A stretch of 64,000 nucleotides of DNA, from assembly GCA_947039455.1 (NCBI GenBank), contig CAMQZB010000003.1, positions 40,718-104,717 on the forward strand. The letters run 5' to 3'. The notes under the pieces are model-generated. The model had not been told where the DNA came from. It did no database searches and saw nothing but the letters and a program-made list of their open reading frames with translations. This stretch comes from an uncultured Clostridia bacterium. GTDB lineage: Bacteria; Bacillota; Clostridia; Christensenellales; CAMQZB01. Below, piece after piece: positions 9,714 to 20,659 of the stretch. A program made the translations under genes and the position numbers. Within the stretch, counting starts at the first letter, position 1, and each line of letters opens with the position of its first letter.

Positions 9714-11084
9714 ATGACTGAATACAAATCATTTTTAAAAAAGAGCCAAGGGTACATTGAGAAGCAAGCAAAACTTACTGAAAAAAGTGACTTTATCGAT
9801 AATAAACTTTTCATAAAGCATAATGTCAATAGAGGATTACGCGATATTAACGGTAATGGTGTCGTTTGTGGGTTAACGGAGATTTCGGAAATCAATGCAT
9901 TTAAGAAAGACAGCGAAGGCAACAAAATTCCTTGCGATGGAGAGTTATTCTACAGGGGAATCAACGTGGAAACGCTTGTTGCTGGTTATCAAGCTGAGAA
10001 TAGATTTGGGTTTGAGGAAGTTTGCTATCTTTTAATTTTCGGCAAACTACCATCACCAAAAGAATTGGATAAATTCAATGAAATTCTTATTGGATTTAGG
10101 ACATTGCCAAAGAATTTCTTCAGAGATGTATCAATGAAAGCCCCATCAACAGACATGATGAATATGCTTTCTCGTTGCGTTTTGACTATGTATTCATACG
10201 ACGACAATCCTGACGATATTTCATTAACAAACATTCTTCGTCAAGTTCTTGGCATGGTTTCACAATTCCCGACAATGGCAGTTTATGGATATAATGCCTT
10301 TAAATACTACATTCAAGGGGATAGTTTGCACGTGCATAAGCCACTTGATGAATATTCAATAGCACAAAATATCTTGCACTTACTTCGTCCTGATAACAAA
10401 TTCACTGATCTTGAAGCAAAGACTTTGGATATGTGTTTGACGTTACAAGCTGAGCATGGTGGTGGTAACAATTCATCATTTGCAATGCGTGTAATTTCAT
10501 CATCAGCAACTGACACTTATTCAGCAGTTTCCGCATCTTTGGCATCTCTAAAGGGTGGTAGACATGGTGGTGCTAACATCAAAGTAGTTAGAATGTTCGA
10601 AGATTTAAAAGCTAATATCACAAATGAAAGTGACGGTGCAATTTGCGATTATTTCGATAAAGTACTGAAAAAAGAGGCGTTCGACCATTCAGGTATCGTT
10701 TACGGTATGGGTCATGCGGTTTACTCTAAATCAGATCCAAGAGCTGAAATTATGAAAAAATTAGTTGAGGAACTTGCGGTAGCTAAAGGTATGGAGGAGG
10801 ATTATTTCCTTTACAAAAAGATTGAAAGATTAGCACCAGAAGTTATTGCGGACAGAAGACAAATCTATAAAGGCGTGCCTGTTAACGTAGATTTCTATAG
10901 CGGTTTCCTTTATAAACTTCTTGATATTCCACCTGAACTATTTACTCCGATTTTTGCAATTGGAAGAATGCCAGGTTGGGGATCACATCGATTGGAAGAA
11001 ATGGCGAACAACGGAAAAATTATTCGTCCAGCTTATATCGCTGTTGGTAAACGTCAAAAATACAAATCACTTGACGAAAGATAA
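9714..11084 (+). CDS. gltA: citrate synthase
   Basis: LFYRGINVETL, LQAEHGGGNNSSFAMRV, GMGHAVYSKSDPRA, RPAYIAVG. Confidence 0.92.
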   Translation: MTEYKSFLKKSQGYIEKQAKLTEKSDFIDNKLFIKHNVNRGLRDINGNGVVCGLTEISEINAFKKDSEGNKIPCDGELFYRGINVETLVAGYQAENRFGFEEVCYLLIFGKLPSPKELDKFNEILIGFRTLPKNFFRDVSMKAPSTDMMNMLSRCVLTMYSYDDNPDDISLTNILRQVLGMVSQFPTMAVYGYNAFKYYIQGDSLHVHKPLDEYSIAQNILHLLRPDNKFTDLEAKTLDMCLTLQAEHGGGNNSSFAMRVISSSATDTYSAVSASLASLKGGRHGGANIKVVRMFEDLKANITNESDGAICDYFDKVLKKEAFDHSGIVYGMGHAVYSKSDPRAEIMKKLVEELAVAKGMEEDYFLYKKIERLAPEVIADRRQIYKGVPVNVDFYSGFLYKLLDIPPELFTPIFAIGRMPGWGSHRLEEMANNGKIIRPAYIAVGKRQKYKSLDER

Positions 11085-11105
11085 TCATATTTTAATATTG
11101 AATTT

Positions 11106-11145
11106 AAATAAGCCTAGCATTTTGGTGCTAGGCTTATTTTTTTTT
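11106..11145 (+). terminator. intrinsic terminator after citrate synthase
   Basis: AATAAGCCTAGCA / TGCTAGGCTTATT plus T-tract. Confidence 0.9.
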
Positions 11146-11159
11146 GTAAGGCAAACAAG

Positions 11160-11330
11160 TGCTGAATTATTATAATACGAATGTTATATGTAGTGATAAA
11201 TATAATTGTATTAACGATTATGTGATTATGAATTCACAAATATAATTATAATAACCAATATGATATTATGAAGATACATATATATATATTAGGATTGCCA
11301 TTATGTAATTATGAAGATACAAAAAAAAAT
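11160..11330. repeat. degenerate AT-rich ~40-45 bp tandem repeat (about 3-4 units)
   Basis: Recurring ATTATG(T)(G/A)ATTATGAA..ACA..ATATAATTA..ACC blocks. Confidence 0.45.
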
Positions 11331-11364
11331 TAAAACTCTGTAAAAAAAATCAGCGAACTACTAA

Positions 11365-11409
11365 TAAAAAAAACCGCCCTTACAGATTGTGTCTGCTAGG
11401 GGCGGTTTT
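11365..11409 (-). terminator. intrinsic terminator of degV
   Basis: AAAACCGCCC...GGGCGGTTTT; A-run on + strand gives U-tract on - strand. Confidence 0.85.
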
Positions 11410-11460
11410 GAATTTAATCTAATTTTCGCAATTTAAGTTAATTTTAAAGTTAATGGAAAA

Positions 11461-12348
11461 TTATCTAGGGTTACCAACGAAGAAAAGAGCAACAGTTCCA
11501 GGACCTGAATGAGTTCCAACAACTGGACCAATAAAGTTGATTTTGTAATCTTTAATACCCGTTGCTTCAACAATTTTATCAGCAACATATTGAGCATCTT
11601 CAAGGCAATCGCCGTGACTAACAAAGAAAATATCATTTTCATCTTCGAAGCCTTTCATTTTCTCTACCATAGAATCAACTAGAGCAGAAAGTGCTTTTTT
11701 GCGACCTTTAACTTTGCCAACTGGCGTAAGTTTTCCTTCTTTATCCATGTGCAAAACAGGTTTAATTTTTAGCATAGTACCAAATACTGCAGCAAGTTTT
11801 GAAACACGACCACCACGTTGTAGGTGATTCAGATCGTCAACAGTGAACATAAGAACGATTTTGTGTTTAAGAGTTTCAGCGAAATCGAAAGCCTCAGAAA
11901 TTGAAGCACCAGTATTTTTGAAGTTGTTTACTTTATAAACAAGAAGAGCTTGACCCATTGAAGCACAAAGTGAATCAACAACCATAACTTTTCTTTCTGG
12001 GTACATTTCTTCAAGTTCTTTACCAGCTAAAACAGCACCTTGATAAGTTCCTGAAAGTGATGAAGAAAAACAAATATGCAAGATGTCATCTCCTTCTTTC
12101 AAAATTTTCTCAAAGTAATCTTTATGAGTTTCTGAGTTGATCATAGAAGTTTTTGGCATGCCACCAGCTCTTACAAGCTCGTAAAATTCTTTGCAGTTTT
12201 GAGTTGCTTCCAAACTTCCCACGTAAGATTTTTCATTAAGTGTATATTCAAGAGGAAGTGCAGTGATGTTATTTTCAACTGTGTAGTTGTAATCTAAATC
12301 TGAACAAGCGTCAGTAGTTATTCTGTATCCCATATTTCTTTTCTCCAT
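11461..12348 (-). CDS. DegV family fatty-acid-binding protein
   Basis: DACSDLDY, SSLSGTYQGA, VVGTHSGPGTVALFF. Confidence 0.92.
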   Translation of the reverse strand: MEKRNMGYRITTDACSDLDYNYTVENNITALPLEYTLNEKSYVGSLEATQNCKEFYELVRAGGMPKTSMINSETHKDYFEKILKEGDDILHICFSSSLSGTYQGAVLAGKELEEMYPERKVMVVDSLCASMGQALLVYKVNNFKNTGASISEAFDFAETLKHKIVLMFTVDDLNHLQRGGRVSKLAAVFGTMLKIKPVLHMDKEGKLTPVGKVKGRKKALSALVDSMVEKMKGFEDENDIFFVSHGDCLEDAQYVADKIVEATGIKDYKINFIGPVVGTHSGPGTVALFFVGNPR

Positions 12349-12604
12349 TTTTTTGTTTATTTTTATATTTGTATAGTTTACGTTAATTTCTCTATTTTGT
12401 AAAGTAATTTATTGATAAATAGGAAAAACCCATTATTAATATAGAATATTATGTAAACTATTTAGCCACTTGAAGTATTGTATACAATTATCTTACTTTT
12501 GTAAAATAAAATACATAGAACAATTAGCCTAAATTATAACAAAAATTAAACGGATTTTCTTTGCATTTCTGAAATTTTTTAAAAAAATAGCATACTAATA
12601 TATA

Positions 12605-12636
12605 ATAAAACCATCTCAAAAAAATGAGATGGCTTA
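12605..12636 (-). terminator. terminator of glyQS
   Basis: CCATCTCA / TGAGATGG hairpin. Confidence 0.65.
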
Positions 12637-12651
12637 TATTAATAATTTAGT

Positions 12652-14046
12652 TTAGAAATAAACTTTGTCACCGATGTATTTTACTAGATCAGCGATGGCA
12701 ATTCTTTCTTGTACCATAGTGTCTCTATCACGGATAGTGACTGCACCGTCTTCAAGAGATTCAAAGTCAACTGTTAAGCAGAAAGGCGTTCCAACTTCGT
12801 CACAACGACGGTAACGTTTGCCGATAGAACCAGCTTCGTCGTAGTCGCATGGGAAATATTTTGTAAGTTCTGCATAGATTTCACGTGCTTTTTCGCCCAA
12901 CTTCTTTTGAAGTGGCAAGATTGCAACTTTATAAGGCGCTAATGCTGGGTGGAAGTGCATAACAGTTCTCACGTCCCCGTTCTCCAATTCTTCCTCGTCA
13001 TAAGCTTCAGTTAGGAAAGCCAAAAGAACTCTGTCTGCTCCTAGTGAAGGTTCGATAACGTATGGTGTGAATTTTTGGTTAGTTTCAGGATCAACGTATT
13101 CAAGGCTTTTTCCTGAAGCATCTTGGTGACATTTAAGATCGAAATCCGTTCTGTCCGCTATACCCCAAAGTTCCCCGAAACCCCAAGCGAAGTTGTATTC
13201 AAAGTCAGTGGTAGCTTTTGCGTAGTGAGCAAGCTCAGCAGTTTCGTGGTCACGGAGTTTCAAGTTAGCCTCAGAAATTCCAAGGTTTAGCAACCAGTTT
13301 TTGCAAAAGTCTTTCCAGTAATCAAACCATTCAAGATCAGTGCCTGGTTTGCAGAAAAATTCAAGTTCCATTTGTTCAAACTCACGAGTTCTGAAGATAA
13401 AGTTTCCAGGAGTGATTTCGTTTCTGAAAGATTTACCAACTTGACAAACACCAAAAGGAAGTTTCTTTCTTGAAGCACGTTGAACGTTGGCGAAGTTTAC
13501 GAAAATACCTTGAGCCGTTTCTGGACGCATATAAATAGTAGCGGCAGTGTCTTCGTTTACACCTTGGAAAGTTTTAAACATAAGGTTAAATTTTCTGATA
13601 GCAGTAAAGTCAGCTACGCCACAAACTGGGCAAAGGATTTTCTTTTCAGCTATGTATTCAGCCATTTTAGCATTATCCCAACCGCCTAAATTTTCAGGGC
13701 AGTTGTGTTTTGCCATATAGTTTTCAATTAATTGGTCGGCACGGTGACGTGCTTTACAAGATTTGCAATCCATCAATGGATCAGAGAAATTAGATAAATG
13801 CCCTGAAGCTTTCCAAGTTTCTGGATTCATTAAAATTGCAGCATCAAGCCCAACGTTGTAAGGAGATTCTTGAACGAATTTCTTCCACCAAGCTTTTTTG
13901 ATATTGTTTTTAAGCTCAACACCTAAAGGACCGTAATCCCAAGTATTGGCTAAACCGCCATAAATTTCACTACCAGCGAAAATGAAACCACGACCTTTAC
14001 AAAGTGCAGTTAATTTATCCATAGTGACAGCTCTTTTATTAGACAT
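12652..14046 (-). CDS. glyQS: glycyl-tRNA synthetase (single-chain, alpha2 type)
   Basis: [45 protein letters not shown]. Confidence 0.96.
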   Translation of the reverse strand: MSNKRAVTMDKLTALCKGRGFIFAGSEIYGGLANTWDYGPLGVELKNNIKKAWWKKFVQESPYNVGLDAAILMNPETWKASGHLSNFSDPLMDCKSCKARHRADQLIENYMAKHNCPENLGGWDNAKMAEYIAEKKILCPVCGVADFTAIRKFNLMFKTFQGVNEDTAATIYMRPETAQGIFVNFANVQRASRKKLPFGVCQVGKSFRNEITPGNFIFRTREFEQMELEFFCKPGTDLEWFDYWKDFCKNWLLNLGISEANLKLRDHETAELAHYAKATTDFEYNFAWGFGELWGIADRTDFDLKCHQDASGKSLEYVDPETNQKFTPYVIEPSLGADRVLLAFLTEAYDEEELENGDVRTVMHFHPALAPYKVAILPLQKKLGEKAREIYAELTKYFPCDYDEAGSIGKRYRRCDEVGTPFCLTVDFESLEDGAVTIRDRDTMVQERIAIADLVKYIGDKVYF

Positions 14047-14194
14047 CTTATTGTCCCTCCGATATTTTCTTCAAATTAAATTTCTTAATTATATATAGTA
14101 TATAATTGTAGTGAAAATAAGTCAACATTTTCCGTATATGATAACGTAAAAAAAACAGATTTTCCATAAAAATAATAGTAAATGTACAGTAAAT

Positions 14195-14404
14195 CTAAAG
14201 AATATTTCCGTTTACCCCAAACAATTCGTTAGGAGTAATGTTGAATTTTGTATAGATTAGCATGATATTATCGTAAGTTGGTTTCTTATTTCCAAGGAGC
14301 CATTGGCTTACGGTAGTTTGATTAACGCCTAAAATGTCAGCAAGTTTTTGCTGACTTAAATTTTGGCTTGCCATTAATTGTCTTAATTCTTCAATGTAAT
14401 TCAT
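14195..14404 (-). CDS. XRE-type HTH regulator (69 aa)
   Basis: LSQQKLADILGVNQTTVSQWLLGNKKP. Confidence 0.85.
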   Translation of the reverse strand: MNYIEELRQLMASQNLSQQKLADILGVNQTTVSQWLLGNKKPTYDNIMLIYTKFNITPNELFGVNGNIL

Positions 14405-14524
14405 AAATAATATTATAAGTATTTTAGGTCAAAAGTACTAATATAGGTCAAGAAACCTACTGTGTTAATAAAAATAGAAAATATTAAGATAAAATACCAT
14501 AAAATGCGAAATGTATAATAAACA

Positions 14525-15784
14525 TCACCGATTATTCCGTTGAAATGGTAGCGTATCGTCGCTTTTGTGTGAGGAGGCGATAAGGTCGTTACTGATAAAA
14601 GATGCTTTTGTTACACTTTCAAAACCAAATTTATCACGTATGACATCAAGGCTTTTTCCTAGTTTTTCTTCTTTGAAATTGTCAATAGCTGTGTCAAACA
14701 ATGATTGTTGAAAGCTGAAACCGTCGGAAACTAGGTTGTATGTTTGAACAGTGATTGAGCGAAGTGGCAAAAGATGGTTCAAATTGTAGTTTTTCAAAAA
14801 ACATTCATAGGCTTCAGTTGCAATTACTTTTTCTGAGTTAGTGGGATAATTCAGTACTTGTTGACGTGAAATGGTAGAAAGAGCAGTGTCACGCATAGCG
14901 ATTGAAACGCCAGTACCACAAAAACCGTATTGACGAAGTCGACTAGCTACAATTTCCGCAAGATAGAAAATTACGCTTCGCACATCGTCGTTGGTTTTCA
15001 TGTCACGGCGAGTGGTGATACCGTTTCCCACCGACTTGATGGGAGTATGCTTGTCAAAAACAAGAACTTCCCCTTCCTCAATTCCCATGGCATCTTTTTT
15101 CATGCGACTACCAATAATTCCAAAGTGGGAAAGTAGCAGTTTTTCCTGGGTATTAGCAAGATCGCCAATGGTGAATACGTTGAGATTTCGCAATCTTAAC
15201 TTAGTTTTTTTTCCAATATTCAGCATTTCCTCAACAGGAACAGGCCATACTTTTTCTTTAAAATTTTCTTTAGTAATAATAGTGACAGCGTCAGGTTTTT
15301 TCATGTCACTTCCAAGTTTCGCAAAAACTTTTGTATATGAAACACCGATTGATACAGTAAGACCAGTTTCACGTTTCACTTTTTCACGAATTAAATTAGC
15401 AATAGTTTCCCCGTCACCAAACAATTTTTGTGAACCAGTAACATCAAGCCAACATTCGTCCAAACCGAAAGTTTCGATTTTATCGGTGAAAGTGTAGTAA
15501 ATTTCACGAACTACTTTACTATAATGGGAGTATTTTTCAAAGTGGGGACGGCAAAGCATGATGTTTCTACACTTCATTTCCGCTTGCCAAATAGTGTCAC
15601 CAGTTTTTACGCCTAAGGCTTTTGCGATGTTATTTTTAGCAAGAATAATGCCGTGACGCATTTCAGGGTTACCAGAAACAGCCATGGGATTAACACGATA
15701 TTCTTCGTTGTCAAGCCCCTCAACCGATGCGTAAAAATTATTCAAATCTGAATGAAGTATTACTCTTTCCATAAATAATCTCAC
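14525..15784 (-). CDS. dinB: DNA polymerase IV / Y-family polymerase
   Basis: HSDLNNFYASVE, ETFGLDECWLDVTGSQ, SIGVSYTKVFAKLGSDMKKP. Confidence 0.92.
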   Translation of the reverse strand: MRLFMERVILHSDLNNFYASVEGLDNEEYRVNPMAVSGNPEMRHGIILAKNNIAKALGVKTGDTIWQAEMKCRNIMLCRPHFEKYSHYSKVVREIYYTFTDKIETFGLDECWLDVTGSQKLFGDGETIANLIREKVKRETGLTVSIGVSYTKVFAKLGSDMKKPDAVTIITKENFKEKVWPVPVEEMLNIGKKTKLRLRNLNVFTIGDLANTQEKLLLSHFGIIGSRMKKDAMGIEEGEVLVFDKHTPIKSVGNGITTRRDMKTNDDVRSVIFYLAEIVASRLRQYGFCGTGVSIAMRDTALSTISRQQVLNYPTNSEKVIATEAYECFLKNYNLNHLLPLRSITVQTYNLVSDGFSFQQSLFDTAIDNFKEEKLGKSLDVIRDKFGFESVTKASFISNDLIASSHKSDDTLPFQRNNR

Positions 15785-16035
15785 AATCTCCTTTTTTAAG
15801 TTACTAATATTATATCAAATACACGTTTGTAATCCAAACGATTTTTCCTATATATAATATTAGTTTGAGTAAATAATTAGAAAATAACATTAATTACGCA
15901 ATAATTTTCAAAATAATATTGATAAAATACTATACAATCAAATAAAGTATGTTATAATAATTGAAAAGTGAAATTCATGAGAAATTTTTATAAAGCTGAT
16001 AAAATTATTGGTTTTTTTAAAAGGAGAATAGGTTA

Positions 16036-18579
16036 ATGTATAAATTTTCTTCAGGGGCGAACAATGCTCTTGCTATGGCGGATAGAGTAATTAAAAACGC
16101 CAATATTACATATAAGGGAACGGAGCACATTTTGTCAGGTTTGCTCTCTACCGACTGTATCGCTAGAAAAATTATGTTGTCTAGTGGTTTAAACATAGAT
16201 GTTTTTTTTGAATGTTTAAAAGGCACAATTGACGTTGATTATAACATCAATGGTTACACTCCTCGTGCAAAAAACTTGTTCGAATCCGCAAACGGTTTCG
16301 CTGTTGCCACAAACGGTGGATACATTGCAACGGAGCATTTACTTCTTGGAATAGTTTCTGATATGGAATGTACAGCGGTGAAGATACTTGAAAAAATTGG
16401 GGTGTCTTTAGAAAACGTTGTGAAAGGATTAGAAAACGAATTGGGTATTAAACTTCAAATTGACTTAAACGACAATTTCGGTGTCTTTAACAAAAACAGA
16501 ATAGCGGAACAAATGGCGAAAGATTTCTTTAATACTGAAGGGTTTCCTAATGAGCAAAAAAGTGGAAATTACAACATGAATTCCCAACAAGCTAAACCAA
16601 ATGTTTCTAATAATGAGCAAAATCAACCTAAAGATGAAGGAATTTCAAAATTCGGTATCGACTTAAACCAACTAGCTAAAGAAGGGAAACTTGATCCAGT
16701 TATTGGTCGTGAAAAAGAAGTTGAACGTATTATTCAAATTTTGTCAAGGCGTACTAAAAACAACCCAGTATTAGTTGGAGAACCGGGTGTTGGTAAATCA
16801 GCGGTGATTGAAGGTTTTGCACAAAAAATAGTTAAGGGGCAAGTTCCTGAATTGTTGCGTGACAAAATTGTTTTCTCACTTGATATCAGCGGAATGCTTG
16901 CTGGAACAAAGTACCGTGGCGATTTTGAAGAACGTTTGAAAGATTTTTTAAATGAAGTGAAAACTCGTGGAAATATCATTATTTTCATTGACGAAATACA
17001 TAATATAGTTGGGGCAGGTGCTTCTACTGAAAGCAAAATGGACGCAGCGGAGATTTTGAAACCTTTGTTAGCTCGTGGTGAATTACAAACTATCGGCGCA
17101 ACAACTATTGACGAATACCGCAAATATATTGAGAAAGATCCTGCACTTGAACGTAGATTTCAGCCAGTAACAGTTGATCAACCAAGTATTTTGGAGTCTA
17201 TAGAAATCATTAAGGGCTTACGTGATAAATACGAAGCTCACCACAAAGTAGTGATTACTGACGATGCGATAATTGCAGCCGCGGAACTTTCTGACAGGTA
17301 TATTCCTGATAGATTTTTACCTGATAAAGCTATTGATTTAATTGATGAGGCTTGTTCAAGAGCTAGACTTGACAACATTACTACTCCGCCTAATTTTAAT
17401 CAACTAAGTGATACTTTAGAGAACCTAGAGAACGAAAAACGCAACGCTATTCGTAAAAACGAATTTAACGAAGCAGGAAGATTGCAAGGGGAAATTGTAG
17501 ATGTTCAATCTCGTATCGAGGCTCTAAGACGTGATTGGGACTCTAAGAGAACTAACACAGGTGCTTCTATTTACGCTGATGACGTCGCAGCTATCGTTGC
17601 TCTTTGGACTTCTATTCCTGTAATGAAACTTACTCAAAGCGAAGCTGATAAATTAATGAATCTTGAAGAGACATTACATGATAGAGTAGTTGGACAAAAG
17701 GAAGCAGTTGTTGCCACTTCAAAAGCTATAAGAAGAGCCAGAGCAGGTTTGAAAGACCCAAAACGTCCTATCGGATCATTTATTTTCGTAGGCCCTACTG
17801 GTGTTGGTAAAACCGAGCTAGCGAAAGCATTGGCGGAATCGGTTTTCGGTGACGAAAATCTTATGATAAGAATTGACATGAGTGAATACATGGAGAAACA
17901 TTCCGTTTCAAAAATGGTTGGTGCTCCCCCTGGATACGTAGGCTTTGACGAAAATGGTCAACTTACTGAAAAGGTTAGAAGAAAACCGTATTCAGTTGTG
18001 CTCTTTGACGAAATAGAAAAAGCTCACCCTGATGTTTTTAATATTCTTCTTCAAATTCTTGAGGACGGACGATTAACTGACAGCAAGGGCAGAGTGATTG
18101 ATTTCAAAAATACTATTATTATCATGACTTCAAATGCTGGTGCATCTGAAATTACTACTATGAGAACTCTTGGGTTTGGCGGTAGTTCAGAAAGTGCACA
18201 AGACGATTCTATGAAAGATAAAATATTTGAAGCATTGAAAGACAATTTTAAACCTGAATTCCTAAACCGTGTGGACGATATCATTGTTTTCCATAAACTT
18301 ACTAAGGACGAAATCGGTAGTATTGCTGATTTAATGATTGGAAGTTTAGCGAAAAGATTGCGTACTAAAGACGTGATAATTGAGATTACTCCAATGGCTA
18401 AAGAAAAACTCGTGAGTGAAGGGTTCGACCAAGCCTATGGCGCAAGACCTCTTCGTCGTGCTATTCAACGTCTTATTGAAGACCGATTAAGTGAGGAAAT
18501 ACTGCGAGGAACTATTGCTTTTGGCGATAAAGTTCTTATTGATTGCTATGATAATAAATTGCAATTCAACAAAATTTAA
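16036..18579 (+). CDS. clpC: ATP-dependent Clp protease ATP-binding subunit ClpC
   Basis: Two AAA modules ([29 protein letters not shown]), ClpN repeats, UVR-like linker, 847 aa. Confidence 0.92.
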   Translation: MYKFSSGANNALAMADRVIKNANITYKGTEHILSGLLSTDCIARKIMLSSGLNIDVFFECLKGTIDVDYNINGYTPRAKNLFESANGFAVATNGGYIATEHLLLGIVSDMECTAVKILEKIGVSLENVVKGLENELGIKLQIDLNDNFGVFNKNRIAEQMAKDFFNTEGFPNEQKSGNYNMNSQQAKPNVSNNEQNQPKDEGISKFGIDLNQLAKEGKLDPVIGREKEVERIIQILSRRTKNNPVLVGEPGVGKSAVIEGFAQKIVKGQVPELLRDKIVFSLDISGMLAGTKYRGDFEERLKDFLNEVKTRGNIIIFIDEIHNIVGAGASTESKMDAAEILKPLLARGELQTIGATTIDEYRKYIEKDPALERRFQPVTVDQPSILESIEIIKGLRDKYEAHHKVVITDDAIIAAAELSDRYIPDRFLPDKAIDLIDEACSRARLDNITTPPNFNQLSDTLENLENEKRNAIRKNEFNEAGRLQGEIVDVQSRIEALRRDWDSKRTNTGASIYADDVAAIVALWTSIPVMKLTQSEADKLMNLEETLHDRVVGQKEAVVATSKAIRRARAGLKDPKRPIGSFIFVGPTGVGKTELAKALAESVFGDENLMIRIDMSEYMEKHSVSKMVGAPPGYVGFDENGQLTEKVRRKPYSVVLFDEIEKAHPDVFNILLQILEDGRLTDSKGRVIDFKNTIIIMTSNAGASEITTMRTLGFGGSSESAQDDSMKDKIFEALKDNFKPEFLNRVDDIIVFHKLTKDEIGSIADLMIGSLAKRLRTKDVIIEITPMAKEKLVSEGFDQAYGARPLRRAIQRLIEDRLSEEILRGTIAFGDKVLIDCYDNKLQFNKI

Positions 18580-18690
18580 GGTATTTTTCACATAGATATT
18601 CCTTTTTGCATAATAGTATGATATAATACTATTAACTAAAGAAAGTTTTTTCTTCCTTTAGTATAAACTTGCAAACCTAGGAGGCACAAC

Positions 18691-19221
18691 ATGAGAATCG
18701 AAATTATTAACAAAAGAAATTATCCAGTCACTGACAAACTTCAAGAAATTATTGAGAAGAAGTTAGAGAAATTTAACAAATATTTCAGCGACGATATCCC
18801 TGTAAAGGTATATTTAAAGAGTGAAGGACCTAAGTGCAAAATGGAATTGCAACTAAACTTTGGCAAATCATTTTTGACGGCGGAGTCAATAGCGGACAAT
18901 ATGTATGACGCAGTAGACAAGGTTTTGCCGAAAATTGAAAAACAAATTATTAAACACAAAGGCAGACTTGCTGAAAAAGTGAAGATTAATCCAATAGTTG
19001 AGAACGAAAGAATTTACGACCCAATTCTTGAAGATAAAAATGAAACTCTAGTAAAAGTAAAAGAGTTTGCATTAAAACCAATGAACATTGAGGACGCAAT
19101 GTATGAAATGGATATGTCTGGTCACGAATTTTACGTGTACTTAGATAAAGAAAGTAATAGCGTTCAAGTACTTTATAAGAGATACGACGATCATTACGGT
19201 GTAATCATTCCAAAAATTTAG
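18691..19221 (+). CDS. hpf: ribosome hibernation-promoting factor, long form
   Basis: RaiA fold N-terminus; C-terminal domain KPMNIEDAMYEMDMSGHEFYVYLDKESNSVQVLYKRYDDHYGVIIP. Confidence 0.92.
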   Translation: MRIEIINKRNYPVTDKLQEIIEKKLEKFNKYFSDDIPVKVYLKSEGPKCKMELQLNFGKSFLTAESIADNMYDAVDKVLPKIEKQIIKHKGRLAEKVKINPIVENERIYDPILEDKNETLVKVKEFALKPMNIEDAMYEMDMSGHEFYVYLDKESNSVQVLYKRYDDHYGVIIPKI

Positions 19222-19246
19222 TACTAAAAAATCCAAACAAAAAACC

Positions 19247-19284
19247 AATAACCAACATATCTTTTTATGTTGGTTATTTTTTTT
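19247..19284 (+). terminator. intrinsic terminator after hpf
   Basis: AATAACCAACATA / TATGTTGGTTATT plus T-tract. Confidence 0.9.
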
Positions 19285-19414
19285 ATAGTAATTCGACAAT
19301 ATAAAGCGAAATACTTGTTATATCAATATAAATTGCTTAACAAATGGAGAATTTGCTGTTATAATAAAAGTAATAGAACAAAAAGGCAACGGAAAATTTT
19401 AGGAGGATTAGATT

Positions 19415-20434
19415 ATGAAAGTATTAGTTTCAGGTGGAACAGGGTTTATTGGATCTCACACTATGGTTGAATTGCTAAATGCAGGGCATGAAGTTGTTTG
19501 CGTTGACGATTACTCAAATAGCACCCCTCTTGTGCTTGGGGAAGTAGAAAAAATCACAGGAAAAAAAGTGATAGCATACAAAGAAAATTTGTGCGATAAA
19601 GCTAAAACTCTTGCTATATTCCAAAAAGAAAAAGTAGATGCTGTTATCCACTTTGCTGGGTTAAAAGCAGTTGGAGAAAGTGTTCATAAACCGATTATGT
19701 ATTATGATGTGAACATTAATTCAGTAATCAGCGTGGTTGAAGCTATGAGTAAAACAGGGGTGAAAAACTTGGTTTTCAGTTCTTCCGCAACAGTATACGG
19801 AACTCCTGAATCTATGCCTATCAACGAGAATTTCCCAACTGGCGGAACTACTAATCCGTACGGCACAACGAAATTGTTTATTGAGAAAATCTTAATGGAC
19901 TATTGTCATGTGAATAAAGATTTCAATCTGGCATTGCTTCGTTATTTCAATCCTATCGGTGCTCACGAATCAGGATTAATCGGCGAAGTTCCTAACGGTA
20001 TTCCAAATAATCTAGTGCCATACATTGCCCAAGTGGCGGTGGGGCAACGTGATAAATTATCCGTCTTTGGCGATGATTATAATACTCACGACGGAACAGG
20101 TGTACGTGATTATATCCACGTTGTAGATTTAGCCAAAGGTCATTTACTTGCTTTGAAGAAACTAGAGGCAAATTGCGGTTTGGTAGTTTACAATCTTGGA
20201 ACAGGAATTGGTTACAGCGTTCTTGATGTTATTCACGCATACGAAAAAGCATGTGGTTTTTCTATTCCTTACGAAATTTGTAAAAGGCGTGAAGGGGACA
20301 TTGGAGAGTGTTATGCTGACCCTAAAAAAGCTCTTGAAGAACTTGGCTGGAAAGCGGAGTTCGGCATTGAATCAATGTGCGAATCAAGCTATAAATTTCA
20401 AGAAATGCACCCTAACGGATTTGAGAAAAAGTAA
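19415..20434 (+). CDS. galE: UDP-glucose 4-epimerase
   Basis: VLVSGGTGFIGSHTMVELL, SSSATVYG, NPYGTTKLFIEKIL. Confidence 0.95.
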   Translation: MKVLVSGGTGFIGSHTMVELLNAGHEVVCVDDYSNSTPLVLGEVEKITGKKVIAYKENLCDKAKTLAIFQKEKVDAVIHFAGLKAVGESVHKPIMYYDVNINSVISVVEAMSKTGVKNLVFSSSATVYGTPESMPINENFPTGGTTNPYGTTKLFIEKILMDYCHVNKDFNLALLRYFNPIGAHESGLIGEVPNGIPNNLVPYIAQVAVGQRDKLSVFGDDYNTHDGTGVRDYIHVVDLAKGHLLALKKLEANCGLVVYNLGTGIGYSVLDVIHAYEKACGFSIPYEICKRREGDIGECYADPKKALEELGWKAEFGIESMCESSYKFQEMHPNGFEKK

Positions 20435-20520
20435 ATTTCAATAGATATTGTAATGTAAATTAGTTTAAACAATATTGGATTTATAATTACAATAAAATTT
20501 CACAATTAATATACAAACAC

Positions 20521-20562
20521 AAAACGGTTTTTTCAAGTAATTTTGAATAAGCCGTTTTTTTA
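20521..20562 (+). terminator. intrinsic terminator after galE
   Basis: AAAACGG...CCGTTTT plus T-tract. Confidence 0.7.
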
Positions 20563-20659
20563 TTTTGTTAATATAATGTTGAAAAGGTTATATTTTAGAG
20601 TGTTAGTGCGTATATATTAATAAAAAGAAAAATAGCAATTTTTTCAAGGAGAATTTTAT

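Noticed and set aside
14047-14194. Possible T-box leader upstream of glyQS
   Set aside because: No T-box motif or specifier structure is visible in the short AT-rich upstream region.
14991-15497. 168-aa + strand ORF antisense to dinB
   Set aside because: Shadow ORF; dinB on the minus strand has full family motifs.
16270-16285. GTTCGAATCC tRNA T-loop-like string
   Set aside because: Falls inside clpC coding sequence with no acceptor, D or anticodon arms.
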